Assembly: GCA_007132365.1 (NCBI GenBank)
Contig: SLOS01000009.1
Location: forward strand, 1 to 14,819
DNA: 14,819 nt
Source of the DNA: Bacteroidales bacterium
GTDB taxonomy: Bacteria; Bacteroidota; Bacteroidia; Bacteroidales; PUMT01
Direction of reading: 5' to 3'
The notes beneath the pieces are model-generated. The model was not told the origin of the DNA. It made no database searches and was given only the letters and a program-made list of their open reading frames with translations. The position numbers and the translations under genes were made by a program. Every line of letters begins with the position of its first letter. Position 1 is the stretch's first letter. Positions 7,110 through 14,819 of the stretch are shown here, one piece after another.

Positions 7110-9692
7110 ATGCAGAAAGCTTTTTACATAATTATCAAATATTTTCTTGCCGGGTGGGTTTTTTGTATATCTGCTCAAGGGCAGATCGCGCTCGACGGGC
7201 GGGTCATTGACCGGGAGACAGGTGAACACCTGCCTTTTGTCAATATTGTTTACAATGAGAAGGGCACGGGAACCACTACAAATCTTGACGGGTATTTTTC
7301 GATAAGAACCGAAGTGATTCCTGAATTTCTGCGGTTGAGTTATGTAGGGTATGAGACAGAAACGGTGCACACACCTGAATGGGAACAGGCTGAAATACTT
7401 GTGCTAACAATGAAAAGAAGGCCATACCTTATCGAAGAGGTAACGGTCAGCCCCGGCATTAATCCCGCCCACCGCATAATAGAAAATGCCTTCCGGAACC
7501 GGAGGCTGAATGACCCTGAAATGCTTTCATCCTTTTCCTATACATCTTACAATAAGCTCTTTTTTACCCTGGTACCTGACAGCGTACTTTCCCGGGTTAA
7601 CCTTCCCGGTTCTCCGGGTGTTTCAATAAGGTTTGCATTTACAGGAGCGGAGGAAACCGGAAACAGGCAATCTGATGATACAGATACCCTCCGACATCAC
7701 GAAAACGCTGCCTTAAATCCTCCGGAAAACGATACTCTGGCAGTGGAAATAACAGATTCGAGTGAAATAAGAATGAGGGAATTTCTTGAAAAACAGCATC
7801 TCTTCCTAATGGAGTCTGTCAGTAAAAGGGAATACAGGCGGCCGGGAAGAAACAATGAGAAGGTGCTGGCCTCCAGGGTCAGCGGATTCCGTGACCCCTC
7901 TTTTTCACTTTTGGCCACACAGCTTCAGTCCTTTTCCTTTTATGATGATTTCATTTCTCTTCTGGACAGAAGATACCTGAACCCCATAAGCAGGGGTAGT
8001 ACATCCAGGTATTCATTCATACTGGAGGACAGTATGTTTACCGAGCGGAATGATACCCTTTTTGTAATATCCTTCAGACCCTATCCAGTCCGTAACTTTG
8101 ACGGGCTCCGCGGGGTTGTTTACATCAACTCCAATGGTTATGCGGTGCAGAATGTAATTGCCGAGCCTTTTGAGCCCGCGGGCTTTTTTACCATAAGGAT
8201 ACAGCAGAACTACAGTTTTGTTGACGACCGGCAGTGGTTTCCTGCCGAACTGAACACCGACATTATTATGGGCAGGGAAAGTGGTTCTGCCCAATCGCCT
8301 GCAAAATACAGCCTTGTCGGTATCGGGAAGTCATATCTGTCGGACATAGAAATAGAACCCGGACTGGCCCGGAGGCGCTTCAATCATGTTGAGCTTACCA
8401 TTTCTCCAGATGCACATCGTCAGGATGAATCATTCTGGCAGAGATACCGTATTGAACCTCTCTCTTCACAGGATGAAGCAACCTATCATTTTATGGACAG
8501 CATTGGTGAAGAGGCAAATTTTGACAGGACACTAAGGATCTTTGAGGCCCTGGCAACCGGGTATGTTCCATGGGGATATATGAATATTGACTACAGCAGC
8601 CTGCTGGATTATAACCGCTTCGAGGGAGTAAGGCCGGGCTTGCGGATGCTGACAAATGAGCGTGTTTCCGATATTTTCTGGCTGGGGGGGCACATAGCCT
8701 GGGGGGGTGGCGACCGAAAGGTGAAGTATGGCGGGGAGGCCGGTTTGACACTTTACAGGCCCGGAGATATTAACCTTGGCATATCCTTCAGTAAAGATGT
8801 TGAGGAAGCTGGAACCCACAGTTTTCTGAACAGCGACTCCCCCTTATCCTCAGAAAACTACAGGCGGTTTATTATAGACAGAATGGACTATGTTGAAAAG
8901 TATACCGCTTCATTAAGTATGCGGCTTATGCGTCATTTTACCGGAAGGCTGTACATGTCGAACTCTGGTGTAACACCGGGTGATGATTATCTCTTCCTGG
9001 AAAATGACGGGGAGAAGAATCTTTTTCGTTTCTCTGAGGCAGGATTACAGGTTCGATTTGCCTTTCGCGAGAAATTTATGCAAACACCGAAAGGTAACAG
9101 GATTTCTATGGGGACTGATTTTCCGATTGTCTGGATCAATTACGGACTTGGATCGCATTTTCTGGAAGGAGAATACGATTATACGCGGGTTGAGGCGGGG
9201 TTATTGCAGACTTTCACCACGAAAAGCCTGGGCAAAACTTCGGTTATGGTTGAGGGTGGCAGGGTAAGGGGGGATGTGCCCTTTCAGAAGCTATATAACT
9301 CCCGAAGCAGTTACAGGAATTTCTTCCTGGAAGCGGCAAACAGTTTTGCCACGATGCGAATGACGGAGTTCATCTCTGACGAATTTGTTGCAGTCTATTT
9401 CAGGCAGAATTTCGGAAGCCTGCTCTTCAGGAGCGGCAATTTCCGTCCGGAGCTGGTATTTGTCACCAATGCTGCTTTCGGCCGGTTGTCAAAACCGGAA
9501 AATCACCTGAATATCCCGGTCAGATCCCTTGATAAGGGATATTATGAATCGGGATTGCTGCTGAATAATCTTTACAGGCAGTTTTTTACGGGTTACGGGA
9601 TAGGTGTTTTTTACAGGTACGGCCCTTATTCATTTAATAAAGCCATTGATAATTTTTCCTTTAAATTTACCTTCAATATAAATCTCAGGTAG
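7110..9692 (+). CDS. DUF5686-family outer-membrane protein with carboxypeptidase-regulatory-like domain
   Basis: This 860-residue protein probably sits in the outer membrane; its biochemical role is not known. A signal peptide covers about 1-24 (FYIIIKYFLAGWVFCISAQG). Residues about 25-105 form a CarboxypepD_reg-like beta-sandwich (GRVIDRETGEHLPFVNI, then NLDGYFSI and LSYVGYET), the same domain found at the front of many TonB-dependent receptors. Next comes NPAHRIIENAFRNRRLNDPEML with SYTSYNKLF, the conserved opening of the DUF5686 region. The rest, especially about 480-860, is rich in alternating aromatic and polar residues and ends in FKFTFNINLR, as beta-barrel proteins do. No TonB box or plug domain is visible, so it is not a SusC-type receptor. 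It lies 91 bases after the pseudouridine synthase and 25 before era. The start at 7110 gives a clean signal peptide; the ATG at 7096 is out of frame. Confidence 0.87.
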   Translation: MQKAFYIIIKYFLAGWVFCISAQGQIALDGRVIDRETGEHLPFVNIVYNEKGTGTTTNLDGYFSIRTEVIPEFLRLSYVGYETETVHTPEWEQAEILVLTMKRRPYLIEEVTVSPGINPAHRIIENAFRNRRLNDPEMLSSFSYTSYNKLFFTLVPDSVLSRVNLPGSPGVSIRFAFTGAEETGNRQSDDTDTLRHHENAALNPPENDTLAVEITDSSEIRMREFLEKQHLFLMESVSKREYRRPGRNNEKVLASRVSGFRDPSFSLLATQLQSFSFYDDFISLLDRRYLNPISRGSTSRYSFILEDSMFTERNDTLFVISFRPYPVRNFDGLRGVVYINSNGYAVQNVIAEPFEPAGFFTIRIQQNYSFVDDRQWFPAELNTDIIMGRESGSAQSPAKYSLVGIGKSYLSDIEIEPGLARRRFNHVELTISPDAHRQDESFWQRYRIEPLSSQDEATYHFMDSIGEEANFDRTLRIFEALATGYVPWGYMNIDYSSLLDYNRFEGVRPGLRMLTNERVSDIFWLGGHIAWGGGDRKVKYGGEAGLTLYRPGDINLGISFSKDVEEAGTHSFLNSDSPLSSENYRRFIIDRMDYVEKYTASLSMRLMRHFTGRLYMSNSGVTPGDDYLFLENDGEKNLFRFSEAGLQVRFAFREKFMQTPKGNRISMGTDFPIVWINYGLGSHFLEGEYDYTRVEAGLLQTFTTKSLGKTSVMVEGGRVRGDVPFQKLYNSRSSYRNFFLEAANSFATMRMTEFISDEFVAVYFRQNFGSLLFRSGNFRPELVFVTNAAFGRLSKPENHLNIPVRSLDKGYYESGLLLNNLYRQFFTGYGIGVFYRYGPYSFNKAIDNFSFKFTFNINLR

Positions 9693-9699
9693 ATAATAA

Positions 9700-9712
9700 T
9701 CAGATAATCTGA
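9700..9712. repeat. inverted repeat just before the era start codon
   Basis: TCAGAT-A-ATCTGA is a perfect six-base inverted repeat around one central base, ending five bases before the era ATG at 9718. It may be an operator half-site pair or a small hairpin over the ribosome entry site, or chance. There is no Shine-Dalgarno sequence in this 25-base gap. Confidence 0.4.
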
Positions 9713-9717
9713 CCACC

Positions 9718-10596
9718 ATGGCACACAAATCCGGTTTTGTAAATATACTCGGTAATCCGAATGTTGGAAAATCAACCATTATGAATGCTCTTGTTGGTGA
9801 GAATTTGTCTGTAATAACCTGCAAAGCCCAGACCACCCGCCACCGCATTATGGGAATAGTCAGCGGTCAGGATTTCCAGGTGGTGTATTCGGATACTCCC
9901 GGGATTATCAATCCGGATTATAAACTTCATGAATCGATGATGAAGTTTGTCCATCAGGCCCTGAATGATGCCGATATCCTTATGTATGTGACCGATATAG
10001 ATGAGGGTTATCTCAAGAACAGGGATTTCATTGATAAAATAGGTCGGGTGAATATCCCCCTTTTGTTGCTGATAAATAAAATTGATCTGGGATCACAGGA
10101 GAAACTTGAGAAACTGGTTGCTCACTGGAGGGAGATACTCCCGGTTGCAATCATAATACCTGTGTCTGCAAAAGAAAAATTCAACCTTGATACCGTTTTT
10201 CGGGAAATTCTGGAACTTCTGCCCGAATCACCTCCCTATTTTCCCAAAGATACCCTCACGGACAGGCCGGAGAGATTTTTTGCCTCTGAAATCATCCGTG
10301 AAAAAGTGTTTTTGAATTATCAGAAGGAGATACCTTATTCAACCGAGATAGAGATTGACGAGTTCAGTGAGGATAATAAAATACTTCGCATACGTGCTGT
10401 CATCCATGTTGCAAGGGAAACCCAGAAAGGTATTATCATAGGAAGCAAAGGGTCGGCATTGAAGAGAACCGGAACAGCAGCCAGACATGACCTGGAGCAT
10501 TTTTTCGGTCGCAAGGTTTTTCTTGAGTTATTCGTGAAGGTTAACAAAGACTGGAGGACAAGTGATTACCAGCTCAGGAGATTCGGTTATAAATAA
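9718..10596 (+). CDS. era: GTPase Era, 30S ribosome assembly factor
   Basis: Era binds the 3' end of 16S rRNA near the anti-Shine-Dalgarno sequence and helps late 30S subunit assembly, cycling between GTP and GDP. The 292-residue protein has every expected motif: G1 GNPNVGKS at 12-19; the conserved effector stretch CKAQTTRHRIMGI; G3 DTPG at 59-62; G4 NKID at 120-123; and G5 SAK at 150-152. The C-terminal KH domain contains GIIIGSKGSALKRTGTAAR, with its GSKG loop at 242-245, then FFGRKVFLELFVKV and a terminal WRTSDYQLRRFGY. Length and domain order are those of normal bacterial Era. The next gene on the same strand is der, another ribosome GTPase, 102 bases on. Nothing is missing or altered. 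Confidence 0.98.
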   Translation: MAHKSGFVNILGNPNVGKSTIMNALVGENLSVITCKAQTTRHRIMGIVSGQDFQVVYSDTPGIINPDYKLHESMMKFVHQALNDADILMYVTDIDEGYLKNRDFIDKIGRVNIPLLLLINKIDLGSQEKLEKLVAHWREILPVAIIIPVSAKEKFNLDTVFREILELLPESPPYFPKDTLTDRPERFFASEIIREKVFLNYQKEIPYSTEIEIDEFSEDNKILRIRAVIHVARETQKGIIIGSKGSALKRTGTAARHDLEHFFGRKVFLELFVKVNKDWRTSDYQLRRFGYK

Positions 10597-10698
10597 CTGG
10601 CAATGTCGGGCAGGCAATTATTATATGCCATATTTAAATGCAATTAAAGGTTTTATGTTAAATAAACAGAAAGACCGGTTTTTTTACTCAAATAAGTT

Positions 10699-12006
10699 AT
10701 GAGCAATATTGTAGCAATTGTAGGCAGGCCCAACGTGGGTAAATCGACATTATTCAACCGTTTATGCGGGGGAAGGAAAGCCATTGTTGATGAACTCTCG
10801 GGTGTGACACGCGACCGTCATTACGGGAAATCGGACTGGAACGGGAGGGAGTTCTCACTGATAGACACAGGGGGATATATAACAAATTCTGATGATGTTT
10901 TTGAAGATGAGATCCGCAGGCAGGTATTGCTTGCCATGGAGGAGGCTGATTCAGTGTTGTTTGTTGTGGATGTGATGAGCGGGATAACTGATCTGGATGA
11001 GACGATTGCCGCGATGCTGAGAAAAAGCAGAAAGAAAGTGCTGGTTGTTGTCAATAAGGTGGATAACTCCCAGAGGCAGTATGATGCCAGCGTCTTTTAC
11101 GGACTGGGACTTGGGGAGATATACCCGCTTTCTTCCATTAACGGTTCAGGCACCGGGGAATTGCTTGATGAGCTGGTTAAGGATTATCCCATGCCTGAAG
11201 AAGAGGAATTGCCTGATGATATTCCCAGGTTTACCATTGTCGGCAGACCCAATGTGGGTAAATCTTCTCTGGCAAATGCCCTTCTCGGGGAAGAGAGGAA
11301 TATTGTAACCCCTGTGGCCGGAACTACACGGGATGCCATTTTTACACGCTACAATAAATTCGGGCACGATTTCATGCTTATAGATACGGCCGGTCTTCGC
11401 AAGAAGGGCAAATCGATGGAGAATATAGAGTTTTATTCAATAATGAGATCGGTCAGGGCAATTGAAAATTCGGATGTCTGCCTCTTAATGGTTGATGCAA
11501 CCCGTGGGATGGAGGCCCAGGATGTCAATATTTTCAACCTTATTGTCCGTAATAAAAAAGGAGTGCTTATACTTGTAAACAAATGGGATCTGATTGAAAA
11601 GGATACCGGTTCGGTAAAGAAGTTCACCTCTATCGTCAAAGAGAGGATATCTCCTTTTGAAGACGTTCCGGTTATCTTTATCTCGGCTCTGACAAAACAG
11701 CGAATTCACAAAACTCTGGAGACTGCCCTGGAGGTTTATGGCAGAAGAAAGCAGAGGATCAGCACTTCCAGGTTAAATGAGGTTCTCCGGAAAGCGGTTG
11801 ATCAGTTTCACCCGCCTGCTGTTAAAGGCAAGCATATAAAAATAAATTATGGGACACAGTTGCCCGTGCAAACTCCCGCATTTGCCTTTTTCTGCAACCT
11901 CCCGCAGTATATAAGGGATCCCTACAGGAGATACCTTGAAAACAGGCTGAGAGAGAGCTTCAATTTTACCGGTGTTCCTATTCAGATCTTTTTCAGAAGG
12001 AAGTAG
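10699..12006 (+). CDS. der: double GTPase Der (EngA), 50S ribosome assembly factor
   Basis: Der has two GTPase domains in tandem followed by a KH-like domain, and it acts in 50S subunit maturation. In the 435 residues, domain 1 shows GRPNVGKS at 9-16, DTGG at 56-59 and NKVD at 119-122. An acidic linker (PMPEEEELPDD, about 164-174) joins it to domain 2, with GRPNVGKS at 182-189, DTAG at 229-232, NKWD at 294-297 and SAL at 339-341. The KH-like domain (about 355-435) contains HPPAVKGKHIKINYGTQ and ends GVPIQIFFRRK. Length and motifs are standard. The 102-base gap after era has no clear terminator or promoter that I can identify, so the two genes may be co-transcribed. It converges with the phosphatase gene downstream, with 9 bases between stops. 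Confidence 0.98.
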   Translation: MSNIVAIVGRPNVGKSTLFNRLCGGRKAIVDELSGVTRDRHYGKSDWNGREFSLIDTGGYITNSDDVFEDEIRRQVLLAMEEADSVLFVVDVMSGITDLDETIAAMLRKSRKKVLVVVNKVDNSQRQYDASVFYGLGLGEIYPLSSINGSGTGELLDELVKDYPMPEEEELPDDIPRFTIVGRPNVGKSSLANALLGEERNIVTPVAGTTRDAIFTRYNKFGHDFMLIDTAGLRKKGKSMENIEFYSIMRSVRAIENSDVCLLMVDATRGMEAQDVNIFNLIVRNKKGVLILVNKWDLIEKDTGSVKKFTSIVKERISPFEDVPVIFISALTKQRIHKTLETALEVYGRRKQRISTSRLNEVLRKAVDQFHPPAVKGKHIKINYGTQLPVQTPAFAFFCNLPQYIRDPYRRYLENRLRESFNFTGVPIQIFFRRK

Positions 12007-12015
12007 AAAGCGGTC

Positions 12016-14819
12016 TTATACCTTTATGCCCATGAACAATACATCGTCAACCTGATCATAATCCCCCTTCCAGATATTGAAATTGTTTCTCACATGCTCA
12101 TACTGTTCTTTCAGGGGTTTATTGCAGATATCGGCAAGCAGGTTTTTCAGGCGCACCATTTTGTACTTTTTACCCATGGGGCCTCCGAACTGGTCGGGGT
12201 ATCCATCTGAGAAGAGATAAATAATATCTCCCCGGTTAAGCTGATAGCCCTGGTTTTCAAAGTCTTTCTCTTCTGTGTAATAACCTCCTATGGAGTTGCG
12301 GCTACCCCTGATATAACTGAGCTCTCCTTTGTGAAGCATTATAATCGGGCGCATGGCTGATGCAAAACGGAGGTACCTGCTCTTAATGTCAAATTCACAT
12401 ACGGTAATATCCATTCCGTCGGTTGATTTCCCGGACTGGTCAATATTCTGGTTAAGGGTGCTGGTTATCTCAATGTCCAGTGTTTTGAGGACTTCCGAAG
12501 GAGAATTTACATCGGGGCGCATGCATATATCCTTTATCAGGGTTGTGCCTATCATCGACATAAAAGCGCCCGGCACACCATGCCCGGTAGAATCTGCGCA
12601 GACAATCAGGAACTTGGTTTCACTGACTTTGTCAAACCAGTAGAAGTCCCCGCTCACAATATCCCTGGGCCGATAGAATACGAAAGACTCAGAAAAATTT
12701 TCTTCAATTTTGGAAATCGGAGGCAGAATGCTTGCCTGGATTCTCTGGGCATAATTGATACTGTCGGTAATATCCCTGTTTTTATGCTCTATTTCAACTT
12801 TTTGTTCTATTACCTCCCTGGTTCTTATTTCAAGCTCCCTTTCAATACGCTCTTTTTCAAGCCTCAGGTTCCTTTCCCTGATCTTAACGATCATAAAAAA
12901 CAACAGTACACCGAAAGCAATTACAAAGAGGAAGAAATACCATTTTTTCCATATAGGAGTATCAATGCTGATCAGGAGTGACAGAGGCACTTCGGCAGTG
13001 ATACCTTCGGCATTGTATGCGCGGAGCAGAAATTCGTAGTTACCGTCGTCAAGCCTGGGATAATAGGCAAATCTGTATTCAGACAGATCAGACCAGTCCA
13101 GGTCATACCCCTCCAGCTTGTATTGATACTGGACCTTATCGGGATATGAATAGTGCAGTCCTATAAATTCAATTCTGAATTTATAGCTTCCGTATGGAAG
13201 TGATACCTTATCAGTTATCTCATATTCCTCATCAGATATCTGAAGGGAGGTAATATTCATCAAAGGAGGTGACTGCAGTGCTCTTTCCCTGGCGGGATCA
13301 AAAGAAACAAGTCCCTCGGTTGTCCCGAAAAGCAGAATCCCGTCTGATGTGATATGTGATGAATTAAAATTAAAATCTCCCCTTATTGCGCTTTCGGTTC
13401 CGTAGGTACGCACTAAATAGGTGTCGGGATCCACCCTGCTTAGCCCAAGTCTGTGTCCGACCCAGATATTGCCTTCACTGTCTGTCAGTAAACTATAGCA
13501 AAAATTTGCATGGAGACCCTCTTCAGCAGTAAGCTGAACAATGGTATCACTGGCTATTTTCAGAATACCGCTGCCATTGGTGGCTGCCCATAACCGTCCT
13601 TTCTTGTCCTCGGTAACAGACACAAAATCAAGCTCGTAGCCAATGGCGATTTCATGCTTATTCTCAATATCAACTATCCTGTTGCTTCTGGTGGCAATCC
13701 AGTTTATACCATCGGTATCCCTGTAAATGCTCCTTATAAAGTTGCGTGGTAAGCCATCATCAGTGCTGTAGCGGGTTCTGTCGCCTGTATGCAGGTTAAA
13801 TTCAATCACACCGTTGCCGGTGGCGGCTCTGAGTATGCCATCATTGTAATTCAGGTCATGAACGGCATTTTCCAGGGAGTTGGGTGAAATATGGAAGGAT
13901 ACTGCACTCTGCTGAGCCTTTCCAAGCTTGTAAACACCGCTGGAGGCGGTCCCGATCCAGATGTTGTTATCACTACAGGATACGATGGCGGTGACCATAT
14001 CAAAAGGAAGGCCCCGTGCGGTTCCGTAAAACATCCGGTTCTCTGGATTTTCCCTTGACATTCGTAGCAATCCGCTCTCGCCTCCCAGCCAGATGTAATG
14101 GTCATTTGAATAAACCGCAAGAACATTACTGCCAAAAGGCTCATCAAATTTCCTGTAAAAGCTGAATGCATCGTCAATAAGCATTGACAGCCCGTTAAAA
14201 GTAGCAAACCAGAAATTTCCTTCGATATCCTTAAACACACCGTAAACATAATCTGCTGCCAGTCCGTTTAAAGTGGTAAAATTCATCACTTCAGTATTGA
14301 CACTTCCGGTAAAGTAACCGGCTATCCTGTAAACTCCCTGCCCCCTGGTGCTGATCCATATATTCCCGTTGCTATCCACAAATACCGATTCCACATTTAC
14401 ATAACCAAACCCGAGATCTTCACCGATATTTGTTGAACTGTAAAGGTTGCCCGGGCCTCTCTTAAGGTGAAATATCCCCCGGTCTCTTGTACCTACAAAG
14501 ATCCCCCTGTCGTCCATTGAATTGATACCGGAAATTGTTACATCCGGGATAGCTGTAATCTTTTCAATCATTTCAGGTTTCTCTCCGGGGGAATAACTGT
14601 AACTGTACAAACCCTCAAATGTGCCTATAAGCAATTTACCCTCATCTGTAATGGCAAGGGCAGTGATCTGCGCCGAGGTAAAATTCTCACTATGGAGAAC
14701 ACTGTTTCCTTCCCGGTCCATGATAAGCAGTCCGTGCTGCTGCGATGATATCAATATATTGCCTTCATGATCCTCCGCAATCCCTGTTATCCTTGTTCTC
14801 ATTCCTTTATTGTCCAAAA
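12016..14819 (-). CDS. beta-propeller sensor with SpoIIE/PP2C phosphatase domain, 5' end beyond the window
   Basis: This is a membrane receptor whose output is serine/threonine dephosphorylation rather than histidine phosphorylation. The frame is open to the right edge, so the N-terminus with its signal peptide is missing; the TTG at 14817 is unlikely to be the real start. Counting from that codon, residues 1 to about 510 are two-component-regulator-type propeller repeats (such as DSNGNIWISTRGQGVYRI and DSEGNIWVGHRLGLSRV). A Y_Y_Y domain covers about 540-620 (YQYKLEGYDLDWSDL). One transmembrane helix lies at about 624-646 and a coiled coil at about 646-690, ending in INYAQRIQASILPP. The PP2C domain (about 710-933) keeps its metal-site acidic residues in SGDFYW (Asp724), ADSTGHGVPGAF (Asp742), DGMD (800-803), SDG (870-872) and DQVDDV (921-926). 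In this family the partners are usually anti-sigma-antagonist or similar phosphoproteins; none is encoded nearby. Confidence 0.93.
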   Translation of the reverse strand, partial: LDNKGMRTRITGIAEDHEGNILISSQQHGLLIMDREGNSVLHSENFTSAQITALAITDEGKLLIGTFEGLYSYSYSPGEKPEMIEKITAIPDVTISGINSMDDRGIFVGTRDRGIFHLKRGPGNLYSSTNIGEDLGFGYVNVESVFVDSNGNIWISTRGQGVYRIAGYFTGSVNTEVMNFTTLNGLAADYVYGVFKDIEGNFWFATFNGLSMLIDDAFSFYRKFDEPFGSNVLAVYSNDHYIWLGGESGLLRMSRENPENRMFYGTARGLPFDMVTAIVSCSDNNIWIGTASSGVYKLGKAQQSAVSFHISPNSLENAVHDLNYNDGILRAATGNGVIEFNLHTGDRTRYSTDDGLPRNFIRSIYRDTDGINWIATRSNRIVDIENKHEIAIGYELDFVSVTEDKKGRLWAATNGSGILKIASDTIVQLTAEEGLHANFCYSLLTDSEGNIWVGHRLGLSRVDPDTYLVRTYGTESAIRGDFNFNSSHITSDGILLFGTTEGLVSFDPARERALQSPPLMNITSLQISDEEYEITDKVSLPYGSYKFRIEFIGLHYSYPDKVQYQYKLEGYDLDWSDLSEYRFAYYPRLDDGNYEFLLRAYNAEGITAEVPLSLLISIDTPIWKKWYFFLFVIAFGVLLFFMIVKIRERNLRLEKERIERELEIRTREVIEQKVEIEHKNRDITDSINYAQRIQASILPPISKIEENFSESFVFYRPRDIVSGDFYWFDKVSETKFLIVCADSTGHGVPGAFMSMIGTTLIKDICMRPDVNSPSEVLKTLDIEITSTLNQNIDQSGKSTDGMDITVCEFDIKSRYLRFASAMRPIIMLHKGELSYIRGSRNSIGGYYTEEKDFENQGYQLNRGDIIYLFSDGYPDQFGGPMGKKYKMVRLKNLLADICNKPLKEQYEHVRNNFNIWKGDYDQVDDVLFMGIKV

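Noticed and set aside
7011..7370. 119-codon minus-strand frame over the DUF5686 gene start
   Set aside because: Overlaps the signal peptide and first domain of a real gene on the other strand; no family resemblance.
12580..12981. 133-codon plus-strand frame over the phosphatase gene
   Set aside because: Antisense to the PP2C and membrane-helix region, which is clearly coding on the minus strand.

Overview
The window looks like chromosomal DNA of a member of the Bacteroidota, most likely Bacteroidales or a close relative. The grounds are gene content and style: a DUF5686 outer-membrane protein with a carboxypeptidase-regulatory-like N-terminal domain, an rRNA pseudouridine synthase with a lysine-rich N-terminal extension, neighbouring era and der genes, a propeller/Y_Y_Y/SpoIIE-type phosphatase, and almost no Shine-Dalgarno sequences before starts. 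One start region has a -7 box matching the Bacteroidota TAnnTTTG consensus. I see no tRNA, rRNA, CRISPR array, insertion sequence or phage gene. Composition looks uniform, so nothing points to recent horizontal transfer.

Left part (1-4170, minus strand): a probable efflux operon read right to left. It holds a periplasmic adaptor (HlyD/MacA type), a MacB/FtsX-type ABC permease that has no ATPase domain, and a TolC-family outer-membrane channel whose 3' end lies off the window. The matching ABC ATPase is not in the window. From 4171 to 4499 is a 329-base non-coding stretch, followed by a phosphoglucomutase/phosphomannomutase-family enzyme, probably GlmM (4500-5882, minus).

Middle part (5883-12006): a 239-base divergent intergenic region separates the mutase from a plus-strand series. 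This series is a 23S/16S rRNA pseudouridine synthase (RluB/RsuA type), the DUF5686 outer-membrane protein, the GTPase Era and the double GTPase Der. Three of these four act on ribosomal RNA or ribosome assembly. The envelope protein between them is the outlier.

Right part (12016-14819, minus): the C-terminal 934 or so codons of a large membrane sensor with a beta-propeller periplasmic domain, one membrane helix, a coiled coil and a PP2C/SpoIIE phosphatase. Its 5' end lies beyond the right edge. It converges on der with only 9 bases between the stop codons.

Most of the window is ordinary. I found no clearly new system. The points most worth a second look are the missing ATPase of the efflux operon, the charged C-terminal tail and hexanucleotide repeat of the adaptor, the palindromes and competing hairpins ahead of the DUF5686 gene, and the phosphatase sensor with no visible partner.
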